Positions 8,223 through 17,503 of a DNA stretch of 64,000 bases are shown here, piece after piece. The translations under genes were made by a program, and so were the position numbers. The notes under the pieces were generated by a model, which did not search any database, was not told the origin of the DNA, and was given only the letters and a program-made list of their open reading frames with translations. The first letter of the stretch is position 1; every line of letters starts with the position of its first letter. Origin of the DNA: an uncultured Acetatifactor sp. (GTDB lineage: Bacteria > Bacillota > Clostridia > Lachnospirales > Lachnospiraceae); assembly GCA_910586215.1 (NCBI GenBank), contig CAJUGH010000003.1:1-64000 (forward strand), given 5' to 3'.

Positions 8223-8540
8223 ATGTATCTGGTCACTTTCAGTGCGGAAGCATCCAGAGACAAGAGACGTTTGAAGGAAGCAGGCCTGGAGGAGCGGGCA
8301 AGGATGCTGCTGCACTTGATTGCGGAGAATCCATTCCAGGATCCACCGGCCTGTCAGGCAGCCAGGGGGAGTCTGCAGGACTACTATTCCAGGCGGATTA
8401 ACCTGCAGCACAGGATTGTCTACCAGGTGGATAAGGATGGGACTTCCGGCAGGGAAAGGGAGGCAGTAAGACAAGATATCTGCCTGCCGGAGCCATATGA
8501 GGGGATTGTTTACATCAAGCGTATGTGGACGTCGCCATAA
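8223..8540 (+). CDS. Txe/YoeB family toxin, apparently catalytically degraded
   Basis: 105 residues. The fold signature YYSRRINLQHRIVYQV (54-69) and the C-terminal IKRMW identify the YoeB/Txe mRNA-interferase family (ribosome-dependent cleavage). Manual alignment with E. coli YoeB places Gln45 where catalytic Glu46 sits and Ser104 where catalytic His83 sits (typical ending WTHY, here WTSP); Arg65 is kept as Arg64. A longer insert (71-91) precedes the last strand, as in other Firmicutes members. Start chosen for GGAGGAGG 9 bases upstream; an in-frame ATG at 8127 overlaps the antitoxin stop. Activity may be reduced or lost; antitoxin binding may remain. Confidence 0.8.
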   Translation: MYLVTFSAEASRDKRRLKEAGLEERARMLLHLIAENPFQDPPACQAARGSLQDYYSRRINLQHRIVYQVDKDGTSGREREAVRQDICLPEPYEGIVYIKRMWTSP

Positions 8541-8722
8541 TGAAAAAAAGGTGCCATGAAATATTTTCGGTTCGTGCCTTGGGGAAAACGGGAAAGATGT
8601 CGAAAACAGATTGGTGCCATTGCAAGTGAAACCCATGCTTTTGGCAGTATGCTGGGAAGTCTGGAAATGAATTTCCAAATATGGATAAGAATGCCCGCAG
8701 AAACGGGCAGGGAGGTAGGGAC
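8541..8722 (+). other. Gap upstream of M60 peptidase gene
   Basis: No clear promoter. A perfect GGAAAT/ATTTCC palindrome is at 8663-8676. A TGCCCG/CGGGCA hairpin (8692-8709) ends one base before the GGGAGG ribosome site (8710-8715) and could influence translation; inference only. Confidence 0.35.
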
Positions 8723-11700
8723 GTGAAGAAGCAAATTGCGTATTTACTGGCTGCCGCATTGTTTTTTAACATGGGGTCTGTAGCATATGCTGCACAGCCG
8801 GACACATCGGGTCAGACAGTAGAGGAGAGTGGGAATCTGCCGGAACAGGATAGTGTATCACAATCAGATGCCGCCACGCTTCCCTCTGGGCAGGACGTCC
8901 TGCCTTCGGATAACCAGAAGGTGGAAGACGTGGGACTGGTGACTGTATCCATTGGGGCTGCACTGGAACTGAAACAGCCTGTGACATTCACGGTGACATT
9001 GTCAGATGCTCAGGGAGGCAGCCGGGCAGACTCAGTAGTCATAGGCGGCAGCCAGGCAGCCGGAAGCAGGCCGGCGCAGGAAAGCCGGGTACGTTTCGGG
9101 AAGCTGGCACCGGGAGAGTATACCCTGGCGGTATCTGCCCAGGGTTTTGCCGCGTATACCCAGACGATTTCCGTTAGGAATAAGGCCTACGCCGTGAACC
9201 TGATGACAGGATTTCCTGTACTGGATGGTGTTGTGTACCAGGCAGACACGCCCCATCCAGGTGTACTGTTGGTGGGAGATGTGAATGGGGATGGTAAAAT
9301 TGACCTGTCAGACAGGACAAAGCTGATGGCTGCAATTGATGGCGGGACCTATTCTGCCCAATGTGATCTGAACGGGGACGGTGTAGTGGATCTGGTGGAC
9401 CTGGAGTATTTTACCATCGGATATAATGAGACCAGGCACACCCTGGCCAGGGAGGAGGTCTCCATCTCCCCATTGGCAATAACAGGAGGTGCCACGCAGG
9501 GGACGGTCATCGCCAGTGGGAGCCTGGCAGATGCCCTGGGTGGAGTGGGAAGTGTGACATTGAAGCCGGCTGCAGACGGGGAGATCACAGAGGACAACCC
9601 CTTAACCCTGGAATTTGATTTCCATGGTACCAGTGACATGAACCAGATGGATGGTTTCATTCTGGAGACGGCAGGGGATAACCATATTAGGAAGGGCAAG
9701 CTTCTGATTACTTATGAGGAAGATGGGAACCTGCAGGGACCAGTGGAGATACCAGTGCCGGAGGAAGGTATATATCCTCTGCTTCGGGGCAATGAAGGTG
9801 TCACCATTGAGAGACATAATGGTGCCATATGGATCAACCTGGGCAGCCAGATTGCTGTGAAGAAGATAACATTTATTATAACAGGCATGATGGCCAATCC
9901 TACCCTTGCGGAGATCTCCAAGGTGGAATTCGTCAATGGTATGGGGGACAGGATTCCTGACCCGGAGATGGACATTCCGGAGAACCTAAATGCCGTAGCG
10001 TCCAGCAAGAAGGTGAGTCTGTCCTGGGATACGTGTGTCAATGTGACAGGATATGAGGTGCTGGTAAAGCGGGGGGACCGCCAGGAGACCGTGATGGTCA
10101 ATAAGAATGCCTTTGACTTGACCAGCTTTGGTGGAAGGGAACTGGAGAACTATCAGGAATACCGCATCCAGGTACAGTCCGTGAATGGTACCTGGAGAAG
10201 CGGATATGGTCCGGAAGTGTCGGCTACGCCTAAGCCAAACGGCAAGCCGGACAAACCGGACAATGTATCTGCCAGGGGAAAATACCAGAGTATCGTGGTG
10301 TCCTGGAAAAACATGAAGGATACCCTTACGTATACTTTATTTTATAAGGAAAGTACTGCAGCGGAATATCAGAAGATTCCTGATATCCAGGGGAACAGTT
10401 ATACCCTGCAGGGTCTGAAAGACTTGACAGAATATACACTCTATGTAACTGGTGTCAATGAATTTGGTGAGAGCAGTCCTTCGATTACAGTCTCTGCCAA
10501 GACCACGGATATGAATCCTGCAGTGGTACCCAGATATAACTTGATTAACACTGGGGGAAAAGGGGAGGCAGGGAAGCATATCGTAAAGGCAGCGGCAAAC
10601 GGCAAGATGTATGATAGTCCCCTGGATACCAAATCCGGCACAGCCTGGGGTACCGTGGACCATGATCCGGCTTCCTACTATTATAAAGGTTCCTGGGATG
10701 ACGGGGGCTATAATGCCATGGGGTTACAACATGGACTGACCTATGAGTTCGACCAGGTTTACAAGATGGATACCATTGCCCTCCAGGAGATTGAGACCCA
10801 GGATATGGCTTATTCCTATGCCAAAGTCAGGTACTGGGATGCTTCCGGTGCCCAGGTGGATCTGGGGAATGTATCCATACAGCAGCGGTCTGACAAGGAG
10901 GGAAGGATATATTATGTATTGAAACTTCCCCAGGCAGTGGAGTTAAAGAAGATCCAGTTCGGTCTGGCCCGTTACCTGGCCACAGGGAATGTGCCCATCA
11001 CTGTGTCAGAGGTGTATTTCTACCATTATGATACCTTGATGGACGAGATCATGGCCCTCTATGCAGATGACCTGCATACCACGCTTCGGGCAGATGTGAC
11101 CCAGTCCCATATAGATGCCCTGCGGGTGAAGGTGAATACCGTGGATCCTGTCAGCGGGGAATACCATCCGGACAGGGAGCTTCTGGAACAGGAACTGGCC
11201 ACGGCGGAAGCCATCCTGAAGGATGCCCGTCTGGGGGCTTCTGTCACCATACATAATACCATCAGTACCAAGGATGCAGGCAGGGGATTTAGCGGCTTGA
11301 ATGCATGGCAGCCCCTGGGTGTGACAGTGGCAGCCCAGGAAGAGATCATGGTCTACGTGGGCCACAATACCAGAAAGACAGGAGATGCCACCAATCTTCA
11401 ACTGGTGGCTACCCAGTACCATGCGGAATCGGGTTCCGTGAGCAGGGAGATCGCCTCCTTAAAGGTAGGTGCCAACAAGATAACTGTACCCAAGCTGTGG
11501 TCTGCATCAGAATATGAATCTGGAGGGGCCTTGTATGTCCAGTATACGGGAGACAACCCCGATGACCGGTATGCAGTCCGGGTCAGTGGTGGGGTGCAGG
11601 TTCCGAAGCTGGATCTGTATCAGGTGACAGACCCGGCACAGCGGCTTATCCTGGCACAGGACTATCTAAAGGAACTGCAGGCCTATGTGGACAAGATGGA

Positions 11701-13960
11701 AGCACAGCATGGGGAAGTGCACCAGGGAGGCAAAAACAGCCAGGTAAACCTTGCCTATGATGAGCAGAACTGTATCCTGGGGGCTTCTGATATCCTGCTG
11801 GATACCATGATGCTCTCCCTGCCGGCGAAACAGATCCTGGCAGGAACGGGATCCGGCTCCCTGCAGGAGAAGGCTGACAGGCTGGTAGGTTCCATGGATG
11901 CCATGGAAGGGATGATGTATCTGTTCTACCAGCACAAGGGACTGAATCGGAATGCAACAGATGAAGTGGACCGGATTCCGGGCAGGCACTTGAATATCCG
12001 CTACCAGAGGATGTTTTCCGGCGCTTTCATGTATGCTGCGGGGAACCATATCGGAATTGAGTGGGGATCTGCCACTGGTATGGTGGGAGCCTCCCCCGTG
12101 CAGGCTGACAGTGAGGGCCGGTATGAGAGCGGTGCCTATTTCGGATGGGGTATTGCCCATGAGATCGGGCACTGTATCAATCAGGGGGCTTATGCCATTG
12201 CTGAAGTCACCAACAATTACTTTGCAGTGCTGGCACAGGCAAAAGACACCAATGACAGCGTACGGTTCCAGTACGATAAGGTCTACCAGAAGGTGGCATC
12301 AGGGACAAAGGGCGCGGCATCCAATGTATTTACCCGGCTGGGCATGTACTGGCAGCTCCACCTGGCTTACGACAAAGGTTATAATTTCAAGACCTATGAG
12401 GATTACCAGACACAGCTGGACAACCTGTTCTTCGCCAGGGTGGATACCTATGCCAGGACGCCTGCCAAGGCCCCTGCCCCCGGCGGTGTGACGCTTGTGC
12501 TGGAAGGGGACACGGACCAGAAGCTAATGCGTCTGTCCTGTGCAGCCGCCGGGAAGAATATCCTGGAGTTCTTTGAGCGCTGGGGCATGACACCGGATGA
12601 AGGCACCAGGGCTTATGCAGCACAGTTTGGAGCAGAGACCAGGGCTATCTGCTATGTGAATGATGAGGCAAGGGTATACAGCCTTACAGGTACAGGCAGC
12701 AGGCTGGGTACAGCAGGGAACGTGGAAGCCGTGGGAGATGGGGTCTGTTCCGTCGCCAATACAGAGGTGGCCAACCAGGTGGATATTACCCTTGCATCTA
12801 AAAATATGATCCAGGAAGATATCCTGGGATATGAGATTGTCAGATGCACCATCTCAGGAGGACAGACCCAGAAGGAGGCAGTAGGCTTTGTTGCCCGGCC
12901 GGAGGGAACCTTCAGCGACACCCTTCCCATCAACAACAGGGTGGTCTGGTATGAAGTTACGTTGATTGACAAATACTTGAACCGTTCAGCGGTGAAGAGT
13001 CTGGAACCTTTGAAGGTGGAACATGATGGCAGCCTGGACAAATCCATGTGGACAGCCAGCGTACAGGGCATGATAGTCCAGGGGCAGGATGCTACAGCAA
13101 ATGGCACGGAAGAATCCCCCTGCGAACCACCCAGGGAAGATCCGGCCGGAATGCTGATAGACAACAATGTGGGAACGATTTTTAAGGCAAATGCCATGGA
13201 GAATGCCGCGTTTACCATTGAGTTCAACAGGACACTGACCATTTCGGGATTCAAATATACCCTGGGAGAGACTGTTCCCGGAGGGAGTTATGAGATCCAG
13301 GTGCGTACAGGGGAAGGATGGGTTACGGCGGCAGAAGGCCAGTTTGGACAGGAAGCAGGCCGGACCAGCACCATATATTTTGAAAACGGGAAGAAAGATT
13401 ATGTGAGTACCTATGCAGCCTCAGCTGTGAAATTCATCCTGACACAAAAGGGATTGAAACCTGTTGCCATGGCAGAACTGGATGTGCTGGGTGTGACAGG
13501 GGACAACGTGGATTTTGCGCGGACAGCGGAGGATCGGGCGGTGGCCATCGGAAAACTGGGAAGTGATTTTACTTACAGCCAGGATGGCCAGAACCATGTG
13601 ATTCCCGCCGGCTCCATCGTCTTTACAGGCACTTATAAGGGTAATCCCGCATACAATGTGGTGGTGCTCTATGACCAGAACGGCAATATTGTAGGCGGCA
13701 CGGATGGGGAAGGGAACTTGAAGGCACAGCAGATTATCCTGGCAGATGTGGCAGCAGAAGGTCTTGTCCAGAATGTGTACAATGGCACCTGGATCTACTG
13801 GATCGAACCCGGACAGCAGGCTTCCTTGAAAAATAGCAGGGTGCGGGCAGAACTATACCGGGTTAACGATGCCTTGACCAATGAAGGGCAGCGGCTGGTA
13901 AGTGATTCCCTGTCTGTGGAGGTGCCTGGAACCCTGCCTGTCATAAACATTGGCAATTAG
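8723..13960 (+). CDS. Secreted M60-type metallopeptidase with dockerin, FN3 and discoidin-like domains
   Basis: 1745 residues from GTG 8723, chosen for the ideal GGAGG (7-base spacing) and because the signal peptide VKKQIAYLLAAALFF...AYA follows at once; the in-frame ATG at 8681 lacks an SD. Order: signal peptide 1-25; small beta domain about 70-150; type I dockerin about 182-236 with two Ca loops (DVNGDGKID, DLNGDGVVD); beta domain 250-412; FN3 415-505 and 507-596; F5/8C-like 604-771; M60 region about 839-1310 with zinc motif HEIGH at 1146-1150 and Glu1161 ten residues on; F5/8C-like 1469-1592; unknown C-terminal domain. M60 enzymes cleave mucins and other glycoproteins. No sorting signal, so surface retention would need a partner; see next gene. 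Confidence 0.85.
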   Translation: MKKQIAYLLAAALFFNMGSVAYAAQPDTSGQTVEESGNLPEQDSVSQSDAATLPSGQDVLPSDNQKVEDVGLVTVSIGAALELKQPVTFTVTLSDAQGGSRADSVVIGGSQAAGSRPAQESRVRFGKLAPGEYTLAVSAQGFAAYTQTISVRNKAYAVNLMTGFPVLDGVVYQADTPHPGVLLVGDVNGDGKIDLSDRTKLMAAIDGGTYSAQCDLNGDGVVDLVDLEYFTIGYNETRHTLAREEVSISPLAITGGATQGTVIASGSLADALGGVGSVTLKPAADGEITEDNPLTLEFDFHGTSDMNQMDGFILETAGDNHIRKGKLLITYEEDGNLQGPVEIPVPEEGIYPLLRGNEGVTIERHNGAIWINLGSQIAVKKITFIITGMMANPTLAEISKVEFVNGMGDRIPDPEMDIPENLNAVASSKKVSLSWDTCVNVTGYEVLVKRGDRQETVMVNKNAFDLTSFGGRELENYQEYRIQVQSVNGTWRSGYGPEVSATPKPNGKPDKPDNVSARGKYQSIVVSWKNMKDTLTYTLFYKESTAAEYQKIPDIQGNSYTLQGLKDLTEYTLYVTGVNEFGESSPSITVSAKTTDMNPAVVPRYNLINTGGKGEAGKHIVKAAANGKMYDSPLDTKSGTAWGTVDHDPASYYYKGSWDDGGYNAMGLQHGLTYEFDQVYKMDTIALQEIETQDMAYSYAKVRYWDASGAQVDLGNVSIQQRSDKEGRIYYVLKLPQAVELKKIQFGLARYLATGNVPITVSEVYFYHYDTLMDEIMALYADDLHTTLRADVTQSHIDALRVKVNTVDPVSGEYHPDRELLEQELATAEAILKDARLGASVTIHNTISTKDAGRGFSGLNAWQPLGVTVAAQEEIMVYVGHNTRKTGDATNLQLVATQYHAESGSVSREIASLKVGANKITVPKLWSASEYESGGALYVQYTGDNPDDRYAVRVSGGVQVPKLDLYQVTDPAQRLILAQDYLKELQAYVDKMEAQHGEVHQGGKNSQVNLAYDEQNCILGASDILLDTMMLSLPAKQILAGTGSGSLQEKADRLVGSMDAMEGMMYLFYQHKGLNRNATDEVDRIPGRHLNIRYQRMFSGAFMYAAGNHIGIEWGSATGMVGASPVQADSEGRYESGAYFGWGIAHEIGHCINQGAYAIAEVTNNYFAVLAQAKDTNDSVRFQYDKVYQKVASGTKGAASNVFTRLGMYWQLHLAYDKGYNFKTYEDYQTQLDNLFFARVDTYARTPAKAPAPGGVTLVLEGDTDQKLMRLSCAAAGKNILEFFERWGMTPDEGTRAYAAQFGAETRAICYVNDEARVYSLTGTGSRLGTAGNVEAVGDGVCSVANTEVANQVDITLASKNMIQEDILGYEIVRCTISGGQTQKEAVGFVARPEGTFSDTLPINNRVVWYEVTLIDKYLNRSAVKSLEPLKVEHDGSLDKSMWTASVQGMIVQGQDATANGTEESPCEPPREDPAGMLIDNNVGTIFKANAMENAAFTIEFNRTLTISGFKYTLGETVPGGSYEIQVRTGEGWVTAAEGQFGQEAGRTSTIYFENGKKDYVSTYAASAVKFILTQKGLKPVAMAELDVLGVTGDNVDFARTAEDRAVAIGKLGSDFTYSQDGQNHVIPAGSIVFTGTYKGNPAYNVVVLYDQNGNIVGGTDGEGNLKAQQIILADVAAEGLVQNVYNGTWIYWIEPGQQASLKNSRVRAELYRVNDALTNEGQRLVSDSLSVEVPGTLPVINIGN

Positions 13961-13973
13961 AAGGATGGAAGAA

Positions 13974-14004
13974 TACCAGGGGGCCTGTATGTTGTCCCCT
14001 GGTA
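13974..14004 (+). other. Intercistronic hairpin
   Basis: TACCAGGGG (13974-13982) and CCCCTGGTA (13996-14004) form a perfect 9-bp stem. No U-run follows, so it may act on mRNA processing or stability between the peptidase and anchor genes, not as a terminator. Confidence 0.4.
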
Positions 14005-14032
14005 AAGCAAGAAGGGATGTGAGGATGGATCC

Positions 14033-15085
14033 ATGAGAAAGAGAATGCATCATATAGCAGCGGCAACGTCCATCTTCATGGTCTTGTTCCTGTTGTTTTA
14101 CCTGTCTGTCTGTGTTTTTGCGGAAAGTGGGGATGGCTTTTCGCTGGATGCGTCAGGCAATGTCACACTGCTCTCGGAACATGCCGCAAAGGAAGGGGTT
14201 TCCTCCCTGCAGTTTTCTCTGGTAGTAGATGCACCGGCCACGGCCCAGGTAGCATTTGAATTTGCAGGCAGCAACGCCAGCGTGTGTGAATATACATATC
14301 ATGCGGAAAGCGGGATGCTGCATGTCTACATGGCAGGGAGAAATGCTTTGTTTGCAGAGGATGCAGGATCCCTTTCCCTGGGCCGGATTCATGTGACGGA
14401 TCCGGGAGGCAGTACTGAACCTGTGACAGTCAGTGTGGCAGGGGATTCCTTGAAATATGTGTATGGGTCTGACCTGAAGACCATGGAGGGGGTGGAACTG
14501 CCAGAACAAGTGTTGCTGGGCAGCTTAACCCCGGAACCAACACAGACCCCCAGGCCTTCGGATTCCCCCGGGCCTTCCCAGTCCCAGGGGAATGATGGAA
14601 ATGAAGGAAACGGGAATCATGAAAGCAATGGGGGGATTCTGTCGCCAACGGCAACTCCCATGCCTACCAGGGTACCTCAGCAAGGAGGTAACAACCATGG
14701 CGGTGGTTCCCTGGCGGGAACCGGGCAGCCCGGGGAGACAGACCCGGGTACACAGACACAGCCAGGAGAGACACAAGGGGAAGTACCGCCCGCAGGGGAG
14801 GATTCCCCCGTGCCCACGCCGGGTACGGAGGAAAGCCTGTTTCCGGCAGGTGGAGAAGACCTGTTCCCGACAGGTAGGACAGAAGGCTTCACAAAACCAG
14901 ACAAGGTGGAAACAGCAGCTTTGGTGGTCATGGGGGCTGTTGGGGCAGAATTTACTTTTACGGGTGTGATGCTTAAAAAAATAAGGAAGCCAGGAAGGAA
15001 AAAATACCGCCGCACTGTTTCCGGATACAGTCATAACAGAACCCGGTATACGAAGGGGTACTACACACAGCCCCGCTATAAATAG
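14033..15085 (+). CDS. Membrane-anchored surface protein, possible cohesin-like domain
   Basis: 350 residues. Signal peptide 1-32; beta-rich domain about 33-155 (LQFSLVVDAPATAQVAFEF, then YTYHAESGMLHVYMAGR and LSLGRIHV) whose strand order resembles cohesin-type beta sandwiches; Pro/Thr/Gly/Asn-rich linker about 165-285; one hydrophobic helix (about 293-313) and a basic, Arg/Tyr-rich 35-residue tail. No LPxTG motif, so it is held by the helix. It follows the dockerin peptidase by 72 bp with its own GAGGA site, so a cohesin/dockerin docking pair is plausible but unproven. Cohesin assignment is low confidence; the surface-anchor layout is clear. Confidence 0.55.
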   Translation: MRKRMHHIAAATSIFMVLFLLFYLSVCVFAESGDGFSLDASGNVTLLSEHAAKEGVSSLQFSLVVDAPATAQVAFEFAGSNASVCEYTYHAESGMLHVYMAGRNALFAEDAGSLSLGRIHVTDPGGSTEPVTVSVAGDSLKYVYGSDLKTMEGVELPEQVLLGSLTPEPTQTPRPSDSPGPSQSQGNDGNEGNGNHESNGGILSPTATPMPTRVPQQGGNNHGGGSLAGTGQPGETDPGTQTQPGETQGEVPPAGEDSPVPTPGTEESLFPAGGEDLFPTGRTEGFTKPDKVETAALVVMGAVGAEFTFTGVMLKKIRKPGRKKYRRTVSGYSHNRTRYTKGYYTQPRYK

Positions 15086-15114
15086 AATTTTTTTGGGGGT
15101 TCACATCTTTGCGT

Positions 15115-15143
15115 TTGCCTTTTTGCAATAACCGTGCTATAAT
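15115..15143 (+). promoter_or_regulatory. Promoter of chemoreceptor gene
   Basis: TTGCCT (15115-15120), 17-bp spacer, TATAAT (15138-15143). Start of transcription near 15150 leaves the ATG at 15160 almost no leader, favouring the downstream start at 15232. Confidence 0.6.
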
Positions 15144-15231
15144 ACTTGAATGAAAGGGCATGGCGGCCAGTATGGATATGAGGAATACATGGCCAGCCAC
15201 CCAAAAGAGCGAGCAAGGAGATGTGGAGAAA

Positions 15232-16950
15232 ATGAAAGACAAAAGATTTGGCGGTTTTAGTCTGAAGATGTACCTGCTGTCAGTAGTACCTGCCGTGCTA
15301 TTGGGAGTGCTCATCTTCATGGTCAGCAGTGTCCAGCTCAAGGCGAGCCTGCAATCCATGGTGGAGTCCCGTCTGGCAGTAGTCTGTGAGACAGTAAGGA
15401 GTTCCTATGATACACTCATAAAGGGTGACTGGGCTTATGATGAGTCTACAGACAGCTTTACAAAAGGCGGACAGGATCTGTATGCTACATATGACTTAAT
15501 GGATACCATTGCTGCTTCCAACAATATTCACCTCAGCCTTTTTTACGGTGATATACGCAGGATGACTACCATTCTGCAGGACAATGGGGAACGCCTGGTG
15601 GGGACAAACCCGGTTCCGGAAGCCGTCAGTAAGGTGCTGAACCAGGGCGGTGATTATTTTAATACCAATGCCGTGGTGAATGGTGATGCTTATTACAGCT
15701 ATTTCAAGCCTTTGACGAATGCAGATGGCAAAGTAGTGGGTATGGTCTTTGCAGGAATTCCCAGAGAGATTGTGACGAAGGTCATTAACCAGTCCATGAC
15801 TTCCATTCTGATTGTAACGGTAGTCCTGCTGGTCCTGGTGGTGCTTCTGGTGTCATTCTTAATTTCCAATCTGGTGCGGACCATTACCAACTGTGTGGAT
15901 TCTGTGGTTTCCATGGAATCAGGTAATTTGAATGTCCATGCAGTGGTAGGATATTTTAACAAGAAGGATGAACTGGGACGCCTGGCCAATAGTATCAATG
16001 GCATGGCTGATAAGCTGAAACAGGTGATTGGGGAGATTAGGTCCAGTACCGGTGTGATGAAGGAGAATTCCGATGCACTGGCTGATGTGGCAGAGAATAC
16101 CAATACATCTATCAATGAAGTATCCCGGGCAATCGAGGATGTAGCACATGGCGCCACCTCCCAGGCAGGGGATACCCAGGAGGCTGCCATCAGCATTGAG
16201 ACCATGGGAATGTCCCTGGAAGCCATTGTCACGGATGTGAATGAACTGGCTTCTGCTGCAGAGCAGTCCCAGAATACCAGTAAACGTGCAGAGACTGCCA
16301 TGGGTGAATTGATCAATATCAACATGCAGACCAAGGAGTCCGTGGAGAAGATTGTGAAGCAGGCAGAAACCAATGTGAATGCCGCATCCAGGATCCAGGA
16401 AGTGGTGAACGTGATCAGTGACATTGCTTCCCAGACGAACCTGCTTAGTCTCAATGCCAGCATTGAAGCCGCCAGGGCAGGAGAACAGGGAAAAGGCTTT
16501 GGCGTTGTAGCCCTGGAGGTGGGGAAACTGGCCGAGGACAGTTCCAAGAGTGCCGCCGAGATCGAGAAGATCATCAAGGAACTGGTAGAGAATATCTCCG
16601 AGACTTCCCAGCTGACGGCTGTCCTGGATGACAATACAAAGAATCAGATTGACAAGCTGCAGGATACCAGGAAGGACTTTGACAGCGTACTCATGAATGT
16701 GGATAAGATGTTCGAGAGTACCATGGCTGTACAGACAGAGATTGACAAGATCAATGAGATCCGCAAGAAGATTCAGATGGTGACAGAGAACCTGTCTGCA
16801 CTGTCCGAGGAGAATGCGGCTGCCAGCCAGGAGACCACGGCGTCTACCAACATGGTAGTGCAGTCCATGGATCAGTTGAACGAGGCTACACAGGAGATCA
16901 GTGCACTGTCTGCCAGGCTGACGGATATTATCTCTTATTTCCGGGATTAA
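15232..16950 (+). CDS. Methyl-accepting chemotaxis protein
   Basis: 572 residues. Short cytoplasmic start, TM1 (about 12-35), extracellular sensor of about 150 residues with single-Cache character (FYGDIRRMTTI, YYSYFKPLTNADGKVVGMVF), TM2 (about 208-232), HAMP, then a long coiled-coil signalling domain. The hairpin tip is recognisable (SQTNLLSLNASIEAARAGE), with LSLNAS in place of the more usual LALNAA. It would relay ligand binding to CheA/CheW. No CheR pentapeptide at the C-terminus. Monocistronic by position. The frame is open back to an ATG at 15160, but the promoter position and AAGGAG at 15215-15220 favour 15232. Confidence 0.9.
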   Translation: MKDKRFGGFSLKMYLLSVVPAVLLGVLIFMVSSVQLKASLQSMVESRLAVVCETVRSSYDTLIKGDWAYDESTDSFTKGGQDLYATYDLMDTIAASNNIHLSLFYGDIRRMTTILQDNGERLVGTNPVPEAVSKVLNQGGDYFNTNAVVNGDAYYSYFKPLTNADGKVVGMVFAGIPREIVTKVINQSMTSILIVTVVLLVLVVLLVSFLISNLVRTITNCVDSVVSMESGNLNVHAVVGYFNKKDELGRLANSINGMADKLKQVIGEIRSSTGVMKENSDALADVAENTNTSINEVSRAIEDVAHGATSQAGDTQEAAISIETMGMSLEAIVTDVNELASAAEQSQNTSKRAETAMGELININMQTKESVEKIVKQAETNVNAASRIQEVVNVISDIASQTNLLSLNASIEAARAGEQGKGFGVVALEVGKLAEDSSKSAAEIEKIIKELVENISETSQLTAVLDDNTKNQIDKLQDTRKDFDSVLMNVDKMFESTMAVQTEIDKINEIRKKIQMVTENLSALSEENAAASQETTASTNMVVQSMDQLNEATQEISALSARLTDIISYFRD

Positions 16951-17011
16951 GGTCTGTTACACAGGAATGTTCTTAAGGGAAGGAGAGTACCTTAAGGGGA
17001 AGAGGGAACCA

Positions 17012-17035
17012 CAGCCCCGCTGTTATGCGGGGCTG
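17012..17035 (+). terminator. GC-rich hairpin after chemoreceptor gene
   Basis: CAGCCCCGC (17012-17020) and GCGGGGCTG (17027-17035), perfect 9-bp stem with a 6-nt loop. The U-run is weak (TTTT only at 17042 onward). Confidence 0.5.
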
Positions 17036-17077
17036 AACATAACTTTTGAGGTAAAATAAAAATAGAAGGAGAAAAGA

Positions 17078-17503
17078 ATGGACGGACAGAATTACGATAA
17101 CGGGTCTTCGCAGGACTTGTATCAGCAGAATCAACAGAATGCGCAGCAGAATCATTACCAGGACAACACAGGCAGTATGTCTTATTATGCGCCTGTAGAT
17201 GAGAATGTGCCCCGCAGCGCTAATGGCTTGCAGATCGGGGGACTGGTGCTTGGCATTATGTCCATTGTATTTGTCTGCTGTTATGGTTACCCCAGTGTAC
17301 TCTTTGGCATTATCGGCCTGGTTCTATCCATTGTAGGGAACAAGAAAGGGAAACACGGCGTGGGGATGGCCGGCTTGATTTGTTCCATTATAGGTCTTGT
17401 GCTGGGGACTATATCGGCCATTTATTATACGGCTATCATTGCGCAGATATTCCAGGCAATGCAGAGAGGGGAATTCAACCCTTATGACTACTATAATTTC
17501 TAA
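17078..17503 (+). CDS. DUF4190-like small membrane protein
   Basis: 141 residues. Gln/Asn-rich disordered N-terminus (1-45), then hydrophobic segments at about 50-85 and 95-120, Gly-rich between (GIIGLVLSIVGNKKGKHGVG), as in DUF4190 proteins. C-terminus is Tyr/Asn rich. Strong AAGGAG site. Its stop overlaps the ATG of the next gene (TAATG), so the two are coupled. Function unknown; this fold often sits beside DUF2752 proteins. Confidence 0.75.
   Translation: MDGQNYDNGSSQDLYQQNQQNAQQNHYQDNTGSMSYYAPVDENVPRSANGLQIGGLVLGIMSIVFVCCYGYPSVLFGIIGLVLSIVGNKKGKHGVGMAGLICSIIGLVLGTISAIYYTAIIAQIFQAMQRGEFNPYDYYNF

Noticed and set aside
14592..14969. 125-codon frame inside the surface-anchor gene
   Set aside because: An alternative frame of the repetitive Pro/Gly/Gln-coding linker; no own signals.
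15160..15231. Earlier start of the chemoreceptor
   Set aside because: Only about 10 nt after the predicted transcription start and no SD.
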